A stretch of 64,000 nt of DNA, taken from contig JAKGHH010000002.1 in assembly GCA_022828595.1 (NCBI GenBank), positions 63,460,383 to 63,524,382 on the forward strand, read 5' to 3'. The stretch is from Nelumbo lutea (taxonomy: Eukaryota > Streptophyta > Magnoliopsida > Proteales > Nelumbonaceae). Every line of letters starts with the position of its first letter. Position 1 is the stretch's first letter. Positions 60,243 to 64,000 of this stretch are shown here, piece by piece. The notes under the pieces were generated by a model. The model saw only the letters and a list, made by a program, of their open reading frames with translations, made no database searches and was not told the DNA's origin. Position numbers and translations under genes: made by a program.

Positions 60243-61276
60243 TTAGAGAAATGACAAAGCTAGTTTCTCAAGCTTGGTGTCAAGGCTTGTGGTTGCTATG
60301 GTTTGTCTTGATGCTCGGATTGGTTGAGGACAATAAGGGAAGCCGAGGACGAGGACTAAGTCTGAGGTGGAAGGTCTCTTTAGATAATGTAGGAGCTGAG
60401 GGCTAGTGCCGAGTGTGATGTGTGATGGGTCCAAAGGAGGCCTCGGTACGGGTCCTGCAAGGAGTGAACTGTCAGAGGCCTCGGGTGAGTACCCAAGGAA
60501 GACTCTGACAGTCAAGTTAGTACGCACATAATGTGATCTAGAGGTCTGGAGCCGATGGGTCCAAACAAGGTCTCAGATAGCACTTGGGTTCTCCAGGGAG
60601 AAGTAATGCTTACAGATTGCTCAAGTTTTTTGAATTGGATCCTTTACCTTGTGGGAGGTGCCTTGCATTTATAGTCGGAGTTGTCTGAGAGTAGTTGGGC
60701 TCGGATGGTTCAGTTCGGCTAGGAAGCCTAGGTGAAAGGGGCTCGACGGAGCTGATTCCGTGCTTCCTACTTATGTTGTGACGGTTTGGGGCCGTCTGTG
60801 GCATGGGACTGTGTTTGATACGAGTTTGGCATGGGGAGAGCCTTCCGTGAGGGGAACGGTTGTTCCGAGTGAACCGGTTCGTGTGTCCACTCGGTTCGTT
60901 CACACGGACCAATGGGTAGCGGCGAGCGGACCTGCTGGTACGCTTGGCATCGTTTCCTCTCGAGGCTAGGCATCAATTGTTAGACGTCGTTTCGTCTCCC
61001 CAAAGCTGAGCATCAATCAAGCGTCATTTCGTCTCCCGAGGTCGAGCGACTGGTGTCACGTCCCGGATGGGAAACGGAGGCGGGAGACTTGTAGCCGTTG
61101 GATTTGGCAAGATCTGAGCCGTTTGTTCTCCTATAAATAGAGGGCTTAGCCGTTGTTCTCCTGTCATTCGCCTCTAGGTGCCCTTGTTATCAAGTGAACT
61201 ACTCCCAGGCCTTCAATCTTCAACAAACTTCGCCATCTCCCTCTTTCTCTCCAACTTCTAGGTAATTCCTTCAAAC
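60243..61276 (+). repeat. LTR-like / 5' leader region of gypsy-type element
   Basis: GC-rich, gene-free and directly upstream of the ORF at 61277. On the plus strand a CCTATAAATAGAGGG box near 61131 would start a leader of about 110 bases. A minus-strand TATAAATGCAAGG box near 60670 resembles those in 1-560 and 6445-6960, so two promoter-like regions of opposite direction adjoin here. No TG/CA ends or primer site were found. Confidence 0.4.
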
Positions 61277-61869
61277 ATGTCTTTCTCTGACTCTGGCCCT
61301 AAATGCTATGAGCTTCTAAACGGTTCGGAGAGGAGCTCTTCTCTAACCCCTTCCCCTCTTTCTTCCTTGGGTCCCTTGGTTGTTGTCCCCCCTCAGCAGG
61401 AAGTGGTAGTGTTGAAGGAAAGAGTAGCCTATACGGGTGCCGAGGGCAGCCACCGAGGCGATGACTCTCCCCATGAGAGCACCGTGTCAGTATTGCCAAG
61501 GGAGCTTGAGGGATCTCCTCAGGCCGAGGGGGAGAGGGTCATGGAGCTCGTCCTGGGACCGGTGACTGAGAGCATTGCCCAAAGGGTGATTGCAGCTGAC
61601 TTCCCACGCTTGGAGTTCAATAGCTCCTTAGATGTGGACCAGCTCAAATCCTTAGCTAGGAGGTTCCACATACCTCGTTTGTACAAACTTAGGGTCCCTG
61701 ACGTCGATGAGTGGTCGTGGACCCCCGACGAGGGGGAAATCTGCATATACAAGCACTTTTTAGAGTCTGGCTTTAGGTTTCCCCTTCCTCCCTTGATCTC
61801 TGAGTTGCTAGAGTGGTATGGCATCATTATCAGCCAGTTCATCCCCAACGCCCTTAGGACCATGATAGC

Positions 61870-63585
61870 TGATAACTCTACATTTTGATGCCTTAAGGGT
61901 AGCATTTCAGGGGTATTTTCAGCTTTAGAATAGTCAAAGTATTCCCTTTTCTTAGTTAAATTCAATGTTGTGACCTCTGAGGGTATCTGTGCAAATTTTG
62001 TACAAAACTAGGAAGGTTTTATGGCTGAATTGCAGTTTTTGGGAAGCTGGTGTGAAGTCTAGCTAAGAGAGGGGGTGTTTTTGTGAAAAACTAAAATTAG
62101 GAGGGCGCCTCCAAGTTGCTAAACCCAGTTTGGCGCCCCTCCTACTGTATTAGCATGCTCCCCACGCCTTAGCAAACCCTAGGGCTTCTTTTAACCCATT
62201 CTTTTCACTCTAAACAAACCCTACATGCCCCTAACTGCTAAATCCTCACCTTCCATCCCTTCTAATCTCCACCATCCATTCTAGGGCACTTTCTTTTTGG
62301 CATTCTAACCCTAGGAGCCACCAAACTTCTAATCTTCACCATTCAGCATTTATCCATTAAATCTCAGCCTTACATAATATTGGGTGAATTCTCCTTTTTT
62401 TCTCAACTTTAGGATCACCATAGAACCATTCTAACCCTTCATTCTAAACCTAGGGCACCCATTTTCTACTAAAACCTAGCTGTCGCCCCCCTCTTTCTCT
62501 CTAATTCTAGTTATATCCACCATTCTCTATAAAAAGGACCCTAGGGGCCCTAGAGAAGGGTTGGTTAATTCACTCAGTTCATAAGGCCAAGGTTTCTTAA
62601 GGAGTTCAAGGGTTGTAGAAGGAGAGGATGCCCAATTCTTGTCAGGAGGGGTTTCTGCAAACTGTTCAACCAATATACAACTACCGCCACTGGATTTGAT
62701 CAACCACTTTTTTTATTTTCTTCATTTTCTTTCGTGTTTTTATTTCTGCATTCTTTTAGATTTAATTCTTGTTCATTTCTCTATTCTGCAGATCTGATTT
62801 CGTCCAGTTCAAGGCTAAGGTGTCTCGAGGGGTTCAAGGGTTGTAGAAAAGAAGGACGCTTGGTTCTTATCAGGAGGGGTTCCTACAAGCTTTCCGGACG
62901 ATCTACAGCTACCACCACTACATCCGAATTTTGGATCAACTTTGTTTATTTCTTTTGTTGATTTTCACACTTTGTTAAATTCTGAATTTTAGTTATTGTT
63001 TTGTTCAATTCTGAATCATTTAATTTCAGCAATAATAGATTTTATTTTCTTATTTTCTGCAATTCTTGATTATATTCTCTTGTTAAGATTTAAGTACATA
63101 TTAATTTTTCCCTCGCTTCCCTGTGGATACAACCCGTTATCATCCATTTACTGCGTTAGTAGTTGTTTGAGAATTGAAAAAATTTTATAAATATTTAAAC
63201 TGGTGTTCCGAAGTGTTTAACGACATGCTCCGGATGATCTGTAGCTTTCGCCACTAGACCCGAATTTTGGATCAACTATGTTTATGTCTTTTTTTCTTTT
63301 GTTGATTTCCGCACTTATATTAAATTTTGATTTTTATTTATTGTCTTGTTTAAATTTGAAACATTTAATTTTAGCAATAATAGATTTTATTTTCGTATTT
63401 TCCGCCATTCCCGATTGCATTCTCTTGCTCGGATCTAAGTATATATTAATTTTTCACTTGCTTCCCTGTGGATACGACCCGTTCTCACCCATTTACTATG
63501 TTAGTAGTTGTTTGACAAATGGTAAAAATTATAAATGTTTAAACTGGTGTTTTGGAGTGTTTAACGACGTGCTTCCAGACACACC
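61870..63585. mobile_element. Solo LTR with 5-bp target duplication, nested
   Basis: 1,716 bp starting TGATAACTC and ending ACACACCA, flanked by ATAGC at 61865-61869 and 63586-63590. The ends, the 5-bp duplication and the absence of gag/pol mark a solo LTR left by recombination between two LTRs. It contains CTATAAAAAGGACCC (about 62527, a likely promoter), and two CTTCCCTGTGGATACRACCC strings common in plant LTRs. The lineage was not determined. Confidence 0.88.
62640..63560. repeat. ~335-bp tandem repeats within the solo LTR
   Basis: CCCGAATTTTGGATCAAC-type blocks near 62925 and 63260 start two units that align through AGCAATAATAGATTTTATTT, CTTCCCTGTGGATAC and AAACTGGTGTT to about 63210 and 63560. 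A shorter related unit (GTCAGGAGGGGTTTCTGCAA) starts near 62640. The LTR has therefore grown by internal duplication. Confidence 0.75.
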
Positions 63586-64000
63586 AATAGCCATGTTGGT
63601 GTGGGCTCAGCTTCAGGATGTTGAGTTAACCTCAAAATTGTTTCGTGCCATGTTCATGTCGAGGAAGCATGCTTCCGAGGCCAACATGTACTACTTCCAT
63701 CCTCGGAGGGAAAAACCTTTTTACAACCCTCTGTCCATCCACAGTTGGAAGGACAAGTTTTTCTCTGTCTCTTGCCCCAAAGGTTGGACCTTTAGGTCGA
63801 AGTGGGGAGAGGCTTGCCTAGTAGTCGAGAGGTGTCCCCCTCCGCTCCGGGACAAGGAAGCCGTTGACGTAGCTCACCTACTCATGATGGGGACAGTCCA
63901 GGCCAAGCCATTGGTGGAGGAGGAGGTTCCATTAGTGTTCGTGGGGTTCAGCCCTGCCCCCCCGGTAGGGGAGGTCTCGCAGTTCCTTAACACACTTCCC

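Larger units (their letters stand above)
61277..64000 (+). pseudogene. Gypsy-type element ORF1 (PF04195-like), split by solo LTR
   Basis: Starts at ATG 61277 after a TATA-driven leader. A low-complexity N-terminus is followed by a region (RFHIPRLYKLRVPD, FRFPLPPLISELLEWYGI) typical of the plant 'putative gypsy type transposon' domain PF04195, whose function is unknown. The frame is cut at 61870 by a solo LTR and resumes at 63591 (MLVWAQLQDVELTSKLFRAM, then SWKDKFFSV and GWTF). It runs open to the window end, so the C-terminus is unseen. Apart from the insertion, no stop is found in about 1.0 kb, so the ORF was well preserved when the LTR element landed. Confidence 0.75.

Overview
This is nuclear DNA from a flowering plant. 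It is AT-rich, has spliced genes with GT-AG introns, and carries LTR retrotransposons, LINE and SINE remnants and many MITEs. The species cannot be fixed from the sequence. The window has two intact host genes, both on the minus strand. The rest is mobile-element debris and gene-free DNA.

Host genes. (1) Positions 23823-16307 encode an alcohol-forming fatty acyl-CoA reductase (CER4/FAR3 type). It has ten exons whose hand-derived splice sites join in phase into 490 residues. Intron 5 is about 4.5 kb and carries several MITEs. (2) Positions 53757-48196 encode a GDSL (SGNH) esterase/lipase of the At5g03610 type. It has five exons, 355 residues and an N-terminal signal peptide. Both genes have a TATA-like box less than 100 bp upstream of the ATG. 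A broken partial copy of the reductase (exons 7, 8 and 10 plus the start of intron 5) lies about 10 kb away at 7.0-10.0 kb in the same orientation.

Retroelements. 5.5-6.4 kb: an LTR without internal domains. 11.2-15.9 kb: a decayed Ty3/gypsy element (Tat-like) with the related LTR, gag, protease, RT and RNase H, cut off before integrase; the reductase's 3' flank follows. 26.3-31.3 kb: a structurally complete Reina-type chromovirus with LTRs, primer site, polypurine tract and 5-bp target duplication, but with many stops. 38.5-39.45 kb: a LINE tail with a zf-RVT zinc finger. 61.3-64.0 kb: ORF1 of another gypsy-type element (PF04195-like), interrupted by a 1.7-kb solo LTR with a perfect 5-bp target duplication; it runs off the window.

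DNA elements and repeats. At least five hAT-type MITEs with 8-bp target duplications, Tourist-like MITEs with 3-bp duplications, Mutator-like MITEs with 9-12-bp duplications, fold-back elements and possible Helitron ends are scattered through introns and intergenic DNA. At 54.4-57.4 kb there is an array of diverged, AT-rich units of about 235 bp inside a larger direct repeat. A second AT-rich tandem duplication (about 237 bp) lies at 58.3-58.8 kb. LTR-associated minisatellites (14, 25, 26 and 32 bp) occur at 0.2-0.5, 5.7 and 11.4 kb.

The two host genes both act on lipids (wax or suberin alcohols; ester hydrolysis), but nothing in the sequence shows that they work together. I found no prokaryote-like system, CRISPR array, rRNA or convincing tRNA gene. 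The most informative structures are the nested solo LTR, the partial reductase duplication with MITEs private to each copy, and the AT-rich arrays.
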